Positions 11,623 to 23,504 of a stretch of DNA of 64,000 bases are shown in pieces; positions within the stretch are counted from its first letter, which is position 1, and every line of letters starts with the position of its first letter. Source of the stretch: Irpex lacteus (lineage: Eukaryota; Basidiomycota; Agaricomycetes; Polyporales; Irpicaceae). The stretch is taken from contig MQVO02000023.1 in the NCBI GenBank assembly GCA_001986395.2, positions 62,001-126,000 of the forward strand, in the 5' to 3' direction. Under the pieces are notes generated by a model that was not told where the DNA came from, did no database searches, and worked only from the letters and a program-made list of their open reading frames with translations. A program made the position numbers and the translations under genes.

Positions 11623-14477
11623 CTACATGTCGATCAAATCATCCTCGTTTAACCCCATCCAAAAATCCTTGTAAGGCGTGTAGTATCTAGAGGCAAATGA
11701 ATTACACCAGATAGGGATCAACAAGAACAACGCACTTGACAAGTGCATCTGGGATATGAAGATCCATGGGCGGGCCCATATTCATCCGTTCCACCACTTC
11801 TTCGCCCACACGGATCTTCCAATTTTCGCTATAGCAGTTTGCAGGCAAGTCGGGAACTGCATCTCTGGTAGATGCTCTCTTACCGGTGACCCTGGGACGA
11901 GGGATGTGTGTAGTCTTTGGACGCCCATCCGGAGTGAACTTAGAGGAAATATACAGGTAATCCGTGCACCTCAGGAGCGCTATAAACTCTTCAGACCTCC
12001 ATTCCAAGAGCTCCGTAAGAGCAATCACTCTGCCTCTCTCAACAACTCCCTCGTCGTCACTATGGGCATTACTGCCAGCAGCGCGGATAAGTGTGATCCA
12101 TAGCCTGCTACACTTGTGCAGTTCTGCACCGATGAGACGATGATTGGAGATCTACAGGCCAGGATTAAGAGATTAAAGCTGATGATGAATGTGGCATACC
12201 TCTACACGTCTACTGTGTCTCCCTTGACGGGCTGCAGTGATTGCAAGTTTCTTCACTACACTCTCGGCGAGGTTAGCTGCGTGATGCTTCAGCCACTGGA
12301 GACTTAAAGCCTTGTGGTGCGTGATAATGGCCTTCCGGATTACTTTCGGGTCCCGGGATAAAGCGTTTCCTACCATCAGGTAGTGATGGACGAACAAATC
12401 TACGCAGCGTACGTTCCAGACAGTGGTGACTCGCCGCGAAGGATCAAACTTGAAGGGGTGATCCTTGGGGCTTTTAGTGTCAATAGAAGGCCCATCTTCG
12501 AGACGTTTAGTATTCTGGTAGATCAACTGCTCTTGGATAGATGGAAGTGTGAAGGGGGATTTGCCATCAGTGCGTTCACCCATCCATGCGGCACAAGTTT
12601 CACGGATGTGTCGCTATTAAATATGCATAATTCAAGACAATTAAGAAGATCTCTCAAGATTTTGTGGGGTATACTCACGTGAAAAGCTTTCATCGTGTCT
12701 GAGCGCTTACGCTTCTTCATCCTGTCTGGATATCGGTGTTCTCCCTCTTCTTGCTCGTCGTCCGACTGGCTACTTTCCTCAGGCAAGTCTATCACCGCTC
12801 GTTTGTTTCTCGAAGAGGGGCCGCCGGGAGTAGCATTGGTCATACGCTGCATGGTCCACAGCATAGCTCTTGTGAGGATCACCAGCTGTCCCTCTTGAAC
12901 AGGACCCTCCTGGACGAATTCAGCTGGTTGAAACGAATCTCATGCGTAATGCCACATACGTTTCTCCCTTCTAGATCTAGTATCATACGTTTCTGTTTGG
13001 AAATCCATCAAAAGTTCAGCGGATATGGGCAGATAGGTTCCACTCACCAACTCGGTTTGTATCTGTTGGCCGTCATCAGCGAGGGCTGCTAGATCATGAT
13101 ATCGATGGTTATTTATAATGAAACAAAGCAATTTCGATAATATTTGAACTTACCTTCCACTGGTAGTGGGTCTTGGATGTTTCCATTCCGTGCTATAGAG
13201 TGTTGTGGCTGGGAAAAAGATTGTGAACAAAATGCGTTTGTAGCTGATGTGGCAATGTACTGACTGCTATTAAAAATCTACGACGGTTACCAGGGGTGGC
13301 ACCTGCCTCTTTCATCTCCTTCCCAGGCTTTGGTTGGATGACAATCCTCGAGCGATGTTTTGTACCAACCTTACGCCTAGTAGATTGCAGCGGTCTATCC
13401 TCATGGCACATCTCACCTGTACGGAACTTGATGCATGAATGGTCATTTCATTTTACATAGCATAACTTACTATTCATGTCCTCAGGAACAGCCCCCTGGA
13501 TGATATCGACCTCCATATCCGTTTCTTGGTCTGTATCACGTGTTTCTGTGGCTTTGCCTTTCTCAGCAGCACTGAAACGCGGTCGAAGGGTCATTTGTGC
13601 TTCTTCTGACGCCGACAACTGGGCAATCGCTACAGAGGGCCGAGATTGGCTTTGAATGAATGGCAGATGTACGAGTCCTTGTGTCGATGGAGGCAGAACG
13701 GAGGCGGCCAGAGGCAATGGCGCTCCCTGGACAACAGCTGGCAATGCCATCTGCTGAACCGGGACAAATTGTTGAGAAGGGCCAGGTGTTGCGATTTCAG
13801 GAGTAATTGGTAATGACTGAGGATGGGAAGGTTGTTGCTGAATAACAGGTGGCGGCGGGTAAGGTAGATGATCATGTTCAGGGTGTTGAGTTGGAGGTCC
13901 TGAAGGTGGCGTTTCGTATGAAGAACGTGTGTCTGCTTGTTGGGATGAAATGGGTCTCACTATCGGCCTTATGGGAGCCTGCCCTGGTCGTTTCATTCGC
14001 CCTCTGTGAGGCTGCCAATGGGAAGGTTGCACCACAGAGAGATAGTGATTTCTCCGCCTCTTCTGTCCTTGGGAGTCACCTGCGTCATCTTCAAGCCTGC
14101 GCTTGACCCCAGGAGCTAGTACTGGTCTCTGCAGCAACCTATCAGGAATCTAAGGAGACACATTAGTGGATGTCTGTATCAAGAGGTACACTGACCACCT
14201 TTCTGTTGATCTCCCTAGCCCTCGATCTACCCATGGGTGTACGCGCTGCATCCCGAAGCTGCATTATCCTTCCATGGTCGTCGGCTATAGCACTAGATAC
14301 CAGCCCGCCTTGATAATCTGTGCTGTGGGAGAATGCCATCTAAGTCATTGCTTCAGACGATGTCCCAACTTTTATATAGAAGTTGTTTACCGCTGGGATC
14401 TCACAGTATTGGGGCCCAAATGACAGGTCCGGCAAAATGGGAGTTTGTTGAGTAACTCTAAAGGGTTGGTTGGTCAT
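11623..14477 (-). CDS. Nuclear-looking hypothetical protein of a multicopy Agaricomycete family
   Basis: The start at 14477 gives MTNQPFRVTQQTPILPDL. Splicing leads through DAARTPMGRSRAREINRK to a large exon with PGVKRRLEDD and GQKRRRNHY (probable nuclear localisation signals) and a Pro/Gln-rich stretch. Later exons hold an acidic segment (ESSQSDDEQEEGE), then a helical region (TTVWNVRCVDLFVHHYL, RKAIITHHKAL), then HSDDEG, LLRCTDYLYISSKFTPDG and ASTRDAVPDLPANCYSENW, ending YKDFWMGLNEDDLIDM at 11623. This order (acidic SDDE patch, 'DGR...STRDAVPGLP.N.Y' block, short acidic tail) recurs in unnamed repetitive Agaricomycete proteins often found near transposons. About eight exons can be followed without a break I can prove. 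Function unknown; a DNA-associated role is only a guess from the basic motifs. Confidence 0.6.
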
Positions 14478-14602
14478 TTCTGTAACACAGCCGAAGCTTA
14501 CACCGAAGAAGTTGTCAAAGAAATGGAGCAAAGGGCTTTACTGGGTAATAAGTAGAAGTGTAGTGGTAAGAAGGAGCGTTGTTGGAGTTCAAGTCTGTTA
14601 AC

Positions 14603-14671
14603 AAGAGAAAGAGAAAGAGAAAACGATAGAGAGAAAGAGCAAGAGAGAGTGTGTGTGCGTGCACGCGCGCG
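14603..14671 (+). repeat. GA-rich then GT/CG simple-sequence tract
   Basis: A purine run (gagaaagagaaagaga) merges into gtgtgtgcgtgcacgcgcgc. It lies upstream of the gene starting at 14477. Confidence 0.85.
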
Positions 14672-14763
14672 AGCAGCTGAGTAGAGAGAGATGTGGTTGT
14701 CCTTGAGGAGATTAGTCAACTTGAAGGGATTGCGGACGATCAATCAAGTCAACTTGACTGGTA

Positions 14764-14860
14764 GTCTCGTGACCAGACGGATTGGGACGGCGGACTTCGA
14801 AAAGAAAAGTATCGTCAACCTGGCCAACCGACGTCCCAGTTTTTCGAAGTCCGCCGACCT
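14764..14860 (+). repeat. Inverted repeat with CCAATCCGTCTG-family motif
   Basis: Arms ggcggacttcgaaaa (14789-14803) and ttttcgaagtccgcc (14841-14855) are perfect reverse complements across a loop of about 37 bases. The adjoining tctcgtgaccagacggattg (14764-14783) is the reverse of a motif at 7668 and is nearly repeated at about 62967, where an acttcgaa follows as well. This is probably a piece of a non-autonomous mobile element. Confidence 0.7.
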
Positions 14861-15903
14861 AATGGGAAAGGAGCCTCAGCGACTTCCGACGTCTGGGAAC
14901 GAGACTACTTGACTGGCGAGTTCGCGTGGCAAAACTCGGAAAACGAGTCGTCAAGTTTCCGACCCTAGTTGGGAGTTGAGAGCCTCTGATTCGTCAACAT
15001 CCGGTTTTCCGAAATCTCGTTCGCATCAGGCTCTTCAGGCTCCTGAAGTCAATCCATTTACATCGGTCGCGCGCTCCGGAATCTCAACCGAAATTTTCCA
15101 GAAGGCAATCTCGGATTCCGGGCGTCCGGTCCATTCTGGGCAACTCGGTTCATGTCACGGCTGTCACAGAGTACTAAGTAGACGCAAAGTTCAGCTCATG
15201 TTGAAGAGCTTGAACTCCAAGTCGTCGACCGTGACATTGACGGTCGCTCGACTCGACCGCCACCAACGTCTCAGATGTCAGGCCCCCGAATTCATCTTTC
15301 GGACTACAGTGCTTTGCAGTTGCCAGAATTTTGCATGCCCTTGTCGCCTGCCTGAAACGGTAAAAATGATTGCCGTACGTGATCCGCTTCCCATAAAAGA
15401 CCTAACTCCACGAGCTCTGGACCTTATCGCTTCCTCTTTAGGGCATTGATTTGGCGTCTAGCCCTTTGCGAAATTCGGGGCAACTGTCATTTATTATGCA
15501 AAGCACTGTATCCTATGTATTGAGTGGCTCGAATACCCCACCTCGGGCGGAGCGATCCTACTCTGGATACCAAGCAAAGAGCTCGAGGTGGGGTTCTGTC
15601 CATATGAGACGTGAGGCTTGCAATACCAACCGTGATGACAAAAACTCTGACACAAACGTGGCAACGGAAACCGGCGAAAAAGAAGTCAAGCTGATCCACG
15701 GCGAATGCCGCATCACAGTATGTGAGGTGGTATGCAGCAGCAACTTATGTAAGTGGTCTGCTGACAAAGCAGAATAAAGCGCCTCCGTAGAATGTTGCCA
15801 GCAACAATACTCTGTGGTTTCTGCTACCCGTAGGCTCGTCGCGGTGAGTGATATACAGCCAGTACAGTATTGCAATTTCAAGTTCGCCAGCAGCTCCTTG
15901 ACC
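14861..15903. other. Non-coding stretch, nothing firm
   Basis: ORFs up to about 157 codons exist on the plus strand (14976-15449), but they show no family motif, no splice partners and Ser/Arg-rich composition typical of chance ORFs. No RNA gene was recognised. Confidence 0.4.
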
Positions 15904-16930
15904 ATGGAATTCGTGGCGAATCTCCATCGGTTCGACATCAGAACTTTTATGAATTCCTCTGGAGTCACCGACATTTATGTCGCGGATAGAAAGAACCAGA
16001 AAGATTTTGAACGGCAGGTGGAGTGCGTGGAGATATGGTCTTATTTATTCAGGGTTACTTACGATTAGGCAGACAGGTGACTTGGAGTATCGCAGAACCG
16101 AAAGGGCAAGACGTTTGCTTCACTGCTTCGCATGTTACTCACCAACCATAATTTCGCTGCAGCCCGAATGCGGCTGTGGGCTCGCATGGAACACCTATGG
16201 GGGTGACCATTCAATCTAAGCCAGCAGCACAGGTTCCTGTTCCCGAAGTTCAAACAAGCGAAGCTTTTGTGCCTGTTGAGCCACGGTAGGCCGTCTACAT
16301 GGTCCCCCGTCCTCCTCACCCTCACCAACACCGCACCAGAATTGCAGAGCTCAAGGCCCCGGATGTCTCCTCCACCCGTACCAGTCCTGAACCCGGCAGT
16401 CCAGAATCGGTCATGGAGGAAATCCCTGGGATAGAACCGGTTGGTATTTTTCATCTTCTGCGAATCTATCTCATTGTATATCTATGAAGGTGCAGGCGGA
16501 GGAAAGCTTTCAGCGCTTAAGCCGAGTCATTCGGGATACAGAGCAGCATATTTATTATTTCACGAAATGGGGTTCTGAACGCATTGAGACCCCCCCGCAT
16601 ATACCCAAGCATTTGGGACTACAAGTGAATGATTTGTACATTCACCGAACCAACCACGTTAACAAGGCCTGGCGCTGTACATCGATAGAGCCGCAGGTCC
16701 TCTGGGAGGATCTTCCCGAGGGAACCACGGAGGACGATGAAAACGACGATAGACGAACGTTCGTCATCACAAGGACAGGTTTACCAGGATGGGTTGCCAG
16801 TCAAACTGTTCATAGAAAGTATAAGCAACATGCACAGCGCAAGATCAAGAAGAAGGACGCAAACCGTTCACAGGAGGCTGAAACTAGTGTTAAACGTGGC
16901 GGAGGGGGAAAGGGTAAAGGGAAGGCCTGA
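15904..16930 (+). pseudogene. Hypothetical gene with Lys/Gly-rich tail, broken by a stop
   Basis: Pieces include MEFVANLHRFDIRTFMNSSG (15904), TWSIAEPKGQDVCF, GVTIQSKPAAQVPVPEV, VYMVPRPPHPHQHR and, after an intron near 16441-16490, VQAEESFQRLSRVIRDTEQ and NKAWRCTSIEPQVLWEDL, ending EAETSVKRGGGGKGKGKA at 16930. Between VPVEPR and AVYMVPR an in-frame TAG (16287-16289) replaces what would be CAG. The function is not known. The C-terminal EAETSVK...GGGKG is found again at about 56261-56304, right beside the 3' end of the Tnp2 transposase, so this may be a second gene of that transposon family. Confidence 0.45.
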
Positions 16931-18782
16931 CATGCGAGTACTTCTCAATGCTATATACTTGAATCCTGTGAGATATTGATATTTTGTTAGAGACAACACC
17001 GTCCAAAAGATGACCAACTCGTGTAACTGAAAGCTGCACTGCTACTAGGAGCGTTTCTTGACTGCACGCGGCTTGACTGAGCGACTGTAAGGTGTGAGGT
17101 GCTTAGGGATGAGAGTAGCGCTTCATTTAGTCTTGACTCTTGAGTGAACTGCTTATCGCCTGTAGGTGAACGTGTCTTGACATCTTGTGTGTCAGCTTAG
17201 GACGAAGAGCCTAACTTTGCGGGCATGGCAGCTAACGACGCACCTACACTGACAGACGCGAAGTCTTCCACCACGAAGCATCCTGTCTCGTCTTCGAAGA
17301 TGCACCATTCAGCGCACTCAGGCTCCTATTCAACCAGCTTACGCGCGCCATTACCGCTCATCGTGCTCAAGAACAAACGTACTCACATGTTGTCGTTGAT
17401 TTACAAAGCACCAAGAGCGTGGAAGCAGCATATTTTATGGTCTCTCGTGCTACAAGTCTTCAATCTCCACTAAGCCTGAGACCTTTTGAGCTACGGACAC
17501 ATACAGAAAAGACATCTCATGACATCACTTAAGCAGGAAATGCGACGTTCACAGATACCAGCTTTGCAGACTCGGTTGGCCTTGGATATGCCGGGCACTA
17601 CATACTATGATAGCATCGGATCTAACCTGTTTGAGATGCGTGAGCCACTGAAGAGGTGTGAGAGAATTTGGTCGGACGACCCACTGGAACTGACGCCTTG
17701 TGCAAGTACACCAGGGGGAAGGTAATACAAACACCTACACCACAGCTGGTACACATTAACGTATGGCCACACGTGCATCAGATGTTGGGCCCCGCAAGCG
17801 CAAACGGGGCAGACGTACGGCATAGCTTAAGTTTGTCGCGCCAGGTAGGACTATTGCCCGACTCGGATGAGGAGCACATCCGTTATCATTGCTGAGTGTG
17901 CCTAAAAGTATTCTCACACGGGGAATGTGGCTGTGTCCATGGAGATGTTGATGGTAGTTGGAATACGATGAAATGTGGCGCGGACGGCCCATAGTGAGCG
18001 TGCAAAAGTAAGTACCTGCCAGCGCCGCCTGACACCGTGACCGTTGTCCAATGACGTGCTAATCGGCATGCCACCGACACCACCATCCCATGATGAAGGA
18101 TGCGGAAATGCCACAAGCAATCTACAAGTGAAAAAAGCGGAACACAAGCCCCTACAAATGTAACCCCCAGCGGTTGTGGTTAACATAGGGCTCGCACCAG
18201 GTAAGGTCGATTGGGATGACCGTACAAGAAAGATGATGTCAAAAGGATAGACCACGATCCAAAGGCAAGGGATCAAATGAAGGGGAGACGAAGATACTTA
18301 AGAGCAGTCAGCTAAACACGCACCCCTGGACACGGTTTAACATGAACCACGCCATGCTCTCCATTACTTCCTGTGCCGTGTCTCGCTCCTGATCTGTATC
18401 GTGTGCCGTTTTGCGTACTCTAACAAGTGAATATAAGCCTTCCGCATATATAAGTCAAGAAGACGTGAGAGAACTTACCGACGAGCACAGACTTACGCCT
18501 AGCACATCCTAATTATCAGTATTTGTGCGTACCGACCCTTGGAACTGTGCATCACAAATGAGCCTGGCCGACAATCTCCACGAACGACACGAAAGACCAA
18601 GAAGATGAGTAGTTCATGCGATCCAACCCTGCATTTCAACAACCGTGGGCTCAACTAGTGCTCGCTGCTCAGTGGTCATCGCTGGGGCCAGCCTACTTGA
18701 TACGGTGTTGTACCTTGAACTTCAGCTCAGGGTTCTTCATGTTACAACCGTTTAACCCACGATTGCTGAAACAGAGTATGGG
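16931..18782. other. Long stretch without a supported gene
   Basis: There are several ORFs of 60-120 codons on both strands (for example 17225-17473 and 17914-18276), none with recognisable motifs or convincing splice-linked partners. Confidence 0.4.
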
Positions 18783-19224
18783 AGCAAGACATGCTGCCAA
18801 CTCGCGGTAGCGTTTCTGAATCCTTGCTCTCAGCTGCGCAGAGCATTCTTGCTCTCAGATTCTTGCTCTCAGAGCAAGCTCATTTCCGCTGAGTCTGCTA
18901 CGGGTTAGGCTCGTCCCCAGCCGTTCCAGAACCGCGCCTCCTTTGCTTGTCTCGGTTGGCGCGCATCAGCTTGTGACCGGACTGGCTGGCGAGTCTAGCT
19001 ACGCGTCTACGTTGTCCGGCTAAGCCTTTTCTGGATTCAATATTCGCACGATTGTTTTCCTCGTCAGTTTAGTATTGCGTCGCGAGTTCGATTCCTCCAC
19101 CGCTCCCTTTTCCTAACACGCAATTCTGTTTTTATAAGATCAAATGCCTGCATATCGTTTCAAAATTTATTGCGTCGCTGAGAGCAAGGCCCATGCTGCC
19201 AGCCTGCGGCAGCGCTTTCGAATC
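18783..19224 (+). repeat. Direct repeat pair flanking a palindrome
   Basis: 18783-18822 and 19183-19224 share a ~40 bp sequence (gcaag..catgctgcca, then cgg.agcg.tt and gaatc). Between them lie copies of cttgctctcag, including the 17-bp near-perfect palindrome cttgctctcagagcaag (18862-18878); ctgagagcaagg recurs at about 19178-19190. The layout resembles a small mobile-element relic of about 440 bp. Confidence 0.6.
18933..18990 (+). repeat. Copy of the Tnp2 gene's upstream sequence
   Basis: About 58 bp (cgcgcctcctttgcttgtct, then cggttggcgcgc...ggactggctggc) match the reverse complement of 60186-60244, with two base differences and a 2-bp indel by eye. That partner lies only about 36 bp before the Tnp2 start codon at 60150. 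No transposase coding follows here, so this is a solo fragment. Confidence 0.75.
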
Positions 19225-20106
19225 AGATTGTACAGCGAACGTCGATCGGCGCTCAGTATGTCTCTCTTGGCGCTGGGTCTCTTACTTAAGCTTGCCGCTT
19301 GAAATTTACGTGGGAATGCGCAGCTTGTTTGTCACCGACCTCCACGACTCCTCCACGTCCTCATCGCTACGCTATGCTTTACGAAGTCTGTCGCTGCCGA
19401 AAACTTGTGCAGTAAGTGGCTACCAATACCTGTCCAAGGGTGTAGCTGATGCGCCGGCTGAGACCAGTCATACCCATTCAAGGTCGGCTTCTCAACTTAA
19501 TGACTATCCATCTCTGCATCCTTCTATAACTTTGCACAGGTATTCTACAGGTCCTAATGTGGGCTGCAAGTAGATGATTGGGGCCGGGCCTATCAATTTG
19601 GAAGCATTGGTCGCCTCTGGATACGCTTTGTAGCAGCGTTATGTACCGGCTCTATAGTTCCGAGATCAGTCCGCAAAGAAACGTCCCCCAATTCAGTGCC
19701 ATTTGACACCGCTGGGTACGCCTTTTCACAGGGTTGGCAGGTTCTTATAGGTCATTGAGGTCTCTACAGGGTTTCACAGGGTTTCTCAGGAGTTTGTAGC
19801 ATTTTGCAGATGTCGGTTCCAGGGCCGCAAGAGTAGACAAGACCGCAGCCGACGGCGTCGCGCCATTCTCCGCTGGCATACCGGTGAAGCTCCTCCCTCT
19901 CCCCCTAGTAGGCGGCCTCGTCACCGACTTGTCTCGGTCACAGGACTTCACACAGTTCTACAGATCTCCGCAGGAGTTTACAGGGTTTTGCAGTGTTTTT
20001 TTTTCAGATTTTACAGGATTAGCAGGTCTTCACAGGGTTCCGCAGGTTACACAGCGCAGCGTTCCACAAGTTCCACAGGAGTTTGCAGCGTTTTGCAGCG
20101 TTTCTT
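19225..20106. other. Spacer with degenerate CACAGG-type repeats
   Basis: From about 19730 onward, words such as ttcacaggg, tctacaggg and tttgcagcg recur irregularly and lead into the minisatellite at 20107. No gene is supported. Confidence 0.5.
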
Positions 20107-20520
20107 AGATTCCACAGCGATTTTTAGGTTTTACAGGTTTCACAGCGATTTACAGGTTTCACAGCGGTTTACAGGTTTCACAGCGGTTTACAGGTTTCAC
20201 AGCGGTTTACAGGTTTCACAGCGATTTACAGGTTTCACAGCGGTTCACAGGTTTCACAGCGGTTCACAGGTTTCACAGCGATTCACAGGTTTCACAGCGA
20301 TTCACAGGTTTCACAGCGATTCACAGGTTTCACAGCGGTTCACAGGTTTCACAGCGGTTCACAGGTTTCACAGCGATTCACAGGTTTCACAGCGATTCAC
20401 AGGTTTCACAGCGATTCACAGGTTTCACAGCGATTCACAGGTTTCACAGCGGTTCACAGGTTTCACAGCGATTCACAGGTTTCACAGCGATTCACAGGTT
20501 TCACAGCGATTTACACCCAT
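20107..20520 (+). repeat. 19-bp minisatellite, about 21-22 copies
   Basis: The unit is cacagcgRttYacaggttt; only the two marked positions vary much (gg/ga and tt/tc). Because 19 is not a multiple of 3, an unbroken ORF of 198 codons (19988-20584) crosses the array with a 19-residue period (units such as QVSQRFTGFTA). I regard that ORF as a by-product of a repeat that lacks stop codons, not a gene. Confidence 0.9.
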
Positions 20521-22178
20521 ATCCATTGGTCGCCACCGGACACGGACACGCCTCTTGTATACAGCTTTTACAAACATCTACTGAAAGAATCCAGGTATAT
20601 AGCACAGCGGGATGTCGCATGCTGTCTCCTTTCGCTCGGGAGCATTGAGCGCCCCGGGTAAGCTCGTCTAACAGCTCTCATTTTCAAATTCATATCTTAT
20701 CAGATACCTAGACAAGCATGTCCGGGTTGATGCAGAAGGAGGCGAAAACCACAAGGGAAGGTGCAGGCTCCTGAACAAAGAATTTGAGTCCTAGTAACAG
20801 GGTCTGTTACCACTATGCAAGGTTTAGAGAGTGCTCACTCTCTGGAAGGCAGAAGGAACCACCGAGATTCTCACCCTGCGCCGGTGTGGCTCTTTTGGTG
20901 AGCTGGTAACTGCCTAACATGTTGCCAATATTAATCACTATCAACAACACCGCAGCTTCTGAAGAAGAATATTCATGCACATCTCGCCTTGACCAAACGT
21001 GACAGGCAACTTCGTAGTTGCTTCACAGGTGCGTAGAAGTCAAACTGTTGGACCTCGCTAAAGCTAATTGGGTTCAATCAAAGTCTACAACGAAGAGGTT
21101 AGACGAGGCCCCGCGAAGTTTGCACCTAAGGACAGGCTGTTCGCGGTGCCAAGAAGCCCAGTGCTAGTTTGTGTTAGCCATATATGAGAAGAAGAATTTC
21201 TGTGTACGTTGTTCAGTATTCAAATCACAGTCAGTAACTCTAAACGACCAATCAGTACAGACGCGCATTGCCGATAACATGCCACTGAGACGCCAGTACC
21301 AGAACCGAGAACTGAGCTAAACAAGAGCTGCACACTTCACACATGTAATACTTATGTTCAAGGCGGATATGAATGGAAGTGTCCAATGTATCTCTCCTTT
21401 CAGAACCCAGCATCGTCGCACAGCTGGGGGGGTTGAGGATTCTCACCGACACCGCCGCATACTGACTGGTTACGATTGCACCACGGGACAGTAGTCCGCG
21501 AATGCAAACGGGGTACATCTGTGAGGGCTTCTTGGGAGTTGGGATACACGGGCTGCACTGCACTGAGGGAACGCGAACTACAGATGGGGAGGCAGTAAAT
21601 TGAAAATGACCTGCCCCACGCCCGTCAACGAAGTAGCGAAGCCACCACATACATTCAGTCAGAGTCGCCTTATCGCTCTGAGCAGCTCGCTCACACCAAA
21701 ACCGCCCTCAACCATCAACTAACACTCTTTACTTTTACTATGAAGCCTCATGAGCTAGCGTTGGCAAGGTCGTTGTCAAGACTGCCTTACCCAATCATCC
21801 GGCTCGGAGTGTCATCCTCGCTGAACGCCCGGCGACATGGACCTTGTGTCGACTCTCAGCGGTATGGACCTGACGGACGTTATGGGTAAGTTTTAAACGT
21901 TCCCAGGATGGGCTTCGCAAGTACATTCATCCACATAAAGGCTCTGCTGTGAGGTCATTGTTATCGCACACTGCAACTGACTCACTGCCGGACTGGTACT
22001 TGACAGGAGGGGTCATCATAAGAAGGAATCAACAAGACGACCGTTGTTTACTCATTGAACACCCTCGCTACTGCCAGCAGATTTGCGCGAGCTTCGTCCC
22101 CTACTGTCCTACGCCAACAGGTAGTAAACCATGTTAGTAAGAAAGCCCGCGAACTTTGTAGTCTGCTGCCAGCACGGC
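20521..22178. other. Gene-free stretch
   Basis: There are only chance-length ORFs (longest about 132 codons, reverse strand 21252-21650) with no family motif. No structured element was noticed. Confidence 0.45.
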
Positions 22179-22486
22179 GCGCTTCGCTACGTCGAATCTA
22201 GATACCACTGACATAGCACCTACCTGTGATGCCAACACGGCGTTCGCCGACAGTGTTACTTGCCAGGTCGATCTAGATACCACTGACATAGCACCTACCT
22301 GTGATGCCAACACGGCGTTCGCCGACAGTGTTACTTGCCAGGTCGATCTAGATACCACTGACATAGCACCTACCTGTGATGCCAACACGGCGTTCGCCGA
22401 CAGTGTTACTTGCCAGGTCGATCTAGATACCACTGACATAGCACCTACCTGTGATGCCAACACGGCGTTCACCGTCTATCCAACAC
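22179..22486 (+). repeat. 75-bp tandem array, four cores
   Basis: The core gataccactgacatagcacc starts at 22201, 22276, 22351 and 22426, an exact 75-bp period. Each unit runs on through gatgccaacacggcgttcgc and cagtgttacttgccaggtcg. The left flank cgcgcttcgctac and the right flank ccgtctatcca are the same as those of a shorter array at 55764-55928. The reverse-strand ORF across it (25-residue period) is a by-product. Confidence 0.92.
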
Positions 22487-22518
22487 GGTGCGATTGGAAT
22501 TTGATCTTGGGTTTCTCG

Positions 22519-22920
22519 TGAACTTGACCAGGCTCCTACCCAGCTCGCCCTATAGAGCTCAAGAGGATAATTCTCGCCAGAGTCGGGCATGCGAGGTCTC
22601 AGTATATGGGGGATCCAAATTAGGTATTGATGTATATGACTAAGAATTGATCATTAGATAAGCTTGACTTAAATAGTAATGACATCAGTCTTTTGAACCT
22701 TAATCCTCTTGAGCTTAGGAGGATTAAGGTTCAAAAAACTGATGGCGTTACTTATTCCGGTATACATTAGATAATCTGATCCATTAGTCATACTGATGGA
22801 TTTCTATATATGCTACTACCATATCCTGCCCACTTGCGTGAGACTCAGAATAACGACTACCGGTGAGATTTATCCTCCTAAGCTCGATAGGGCGGCTGGG
22901 AAGGAGCCTGACCTTGTTCA
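22519..22920. mobile_element. Foldback MITE-like element, 402 bp
   Basis: The whole segment is an imperfect inverted repeat. The outer left arm starts tgaacttgaccaggctcc (22519) and the outer right arm read in reverse starts tgaacaaggtcaggctcc (22920). Similarity continues through cgccctat.gagct.a.gaggataa, then tatgactaa...gatca...attagata, to a central perfect 18-bp stem (22691-22708 with 22719-22736) around a 10-base loop. It has no ORF. A target-site duplication is not evident. A transcript would fold into one long hairpin. It is a non-autonomous DNA element of unknown family. Confidence 0.85.
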
Positions 22921-23504
22921 TCAACATCCCCCTCAACGATCGTACGACAGAAGACGTTCACGATAGGAATATTGGGGCAAGACTGTACCTTTGAGCTTGA
23001 CAGAGGTGAGTTGTCACCGCCATTGGGATTGTTGTCCGGTCGAGGGAAGTGGCAAGCAGGGACTGGAAGCCGGGAGATGGGAGTTGAGTGACATCGAGGG
23101 TGAGATGAGGCTGTGGGAGGGAGGATACATCAATGTAACCTGACGAGAACTGTGTGCAGGATGTTGACAAGATTACTCAGAAATAGTGCCCCAAGACCTG
23201 TACGTACAGGCGGAGAGAAGAGATGGACGACCGGCTTCACCTCAAGACCGTCCCGCGGCTGGGTCCGCGGATAGTATGGATGTAGACGTCGTAGTGCACC
23301 AAGTGCAGGTTAGTCTCGTTGTGTGCTGTAGAGTGTGCATCTGCTCACTAGCTGGCCAGGATGAGCATGTCAAGAAAGCCTCGCACGCCCTCAGTAGCAA
23401 CAGCTTGGCGCGTCTCCCGCCAGTCCACGTTCTCCTCCAAGACCACAAAGGCGATATCAGAATGAAGAACCCGGAGCTCAGTGACTACGAAGTAGTACGA
23501 ACTG
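22921..23504. other. Spacer, weak ORFs only
   Basis: Short plus-strand ORFs (for example from 23186) may belong to the low-confidence gene that follows. Nothing is firm. Confidence 0.3.

Noticed and set aside
19080..19110. tRNA B-box-like gagttcgattcc
   Set aside because: The T-stem does not pair (A-C and C-C oppositions) and no A box, anticodon arm or acceptor stem can be built around it.
19988..20584. 198-codon repetitive protein
   Set aside because: The ORF is produced by a 19-bp minisatellite without stop codons. The protein period of 19 residues is a direct result, and there is no start context or domain.
22134..22472. 112-codon reverse ORF with 25-residue repeats
   Set aside because: It is the reverse reading of the 75-bp tandem array, and the same array at 55.8 kb is not coding.
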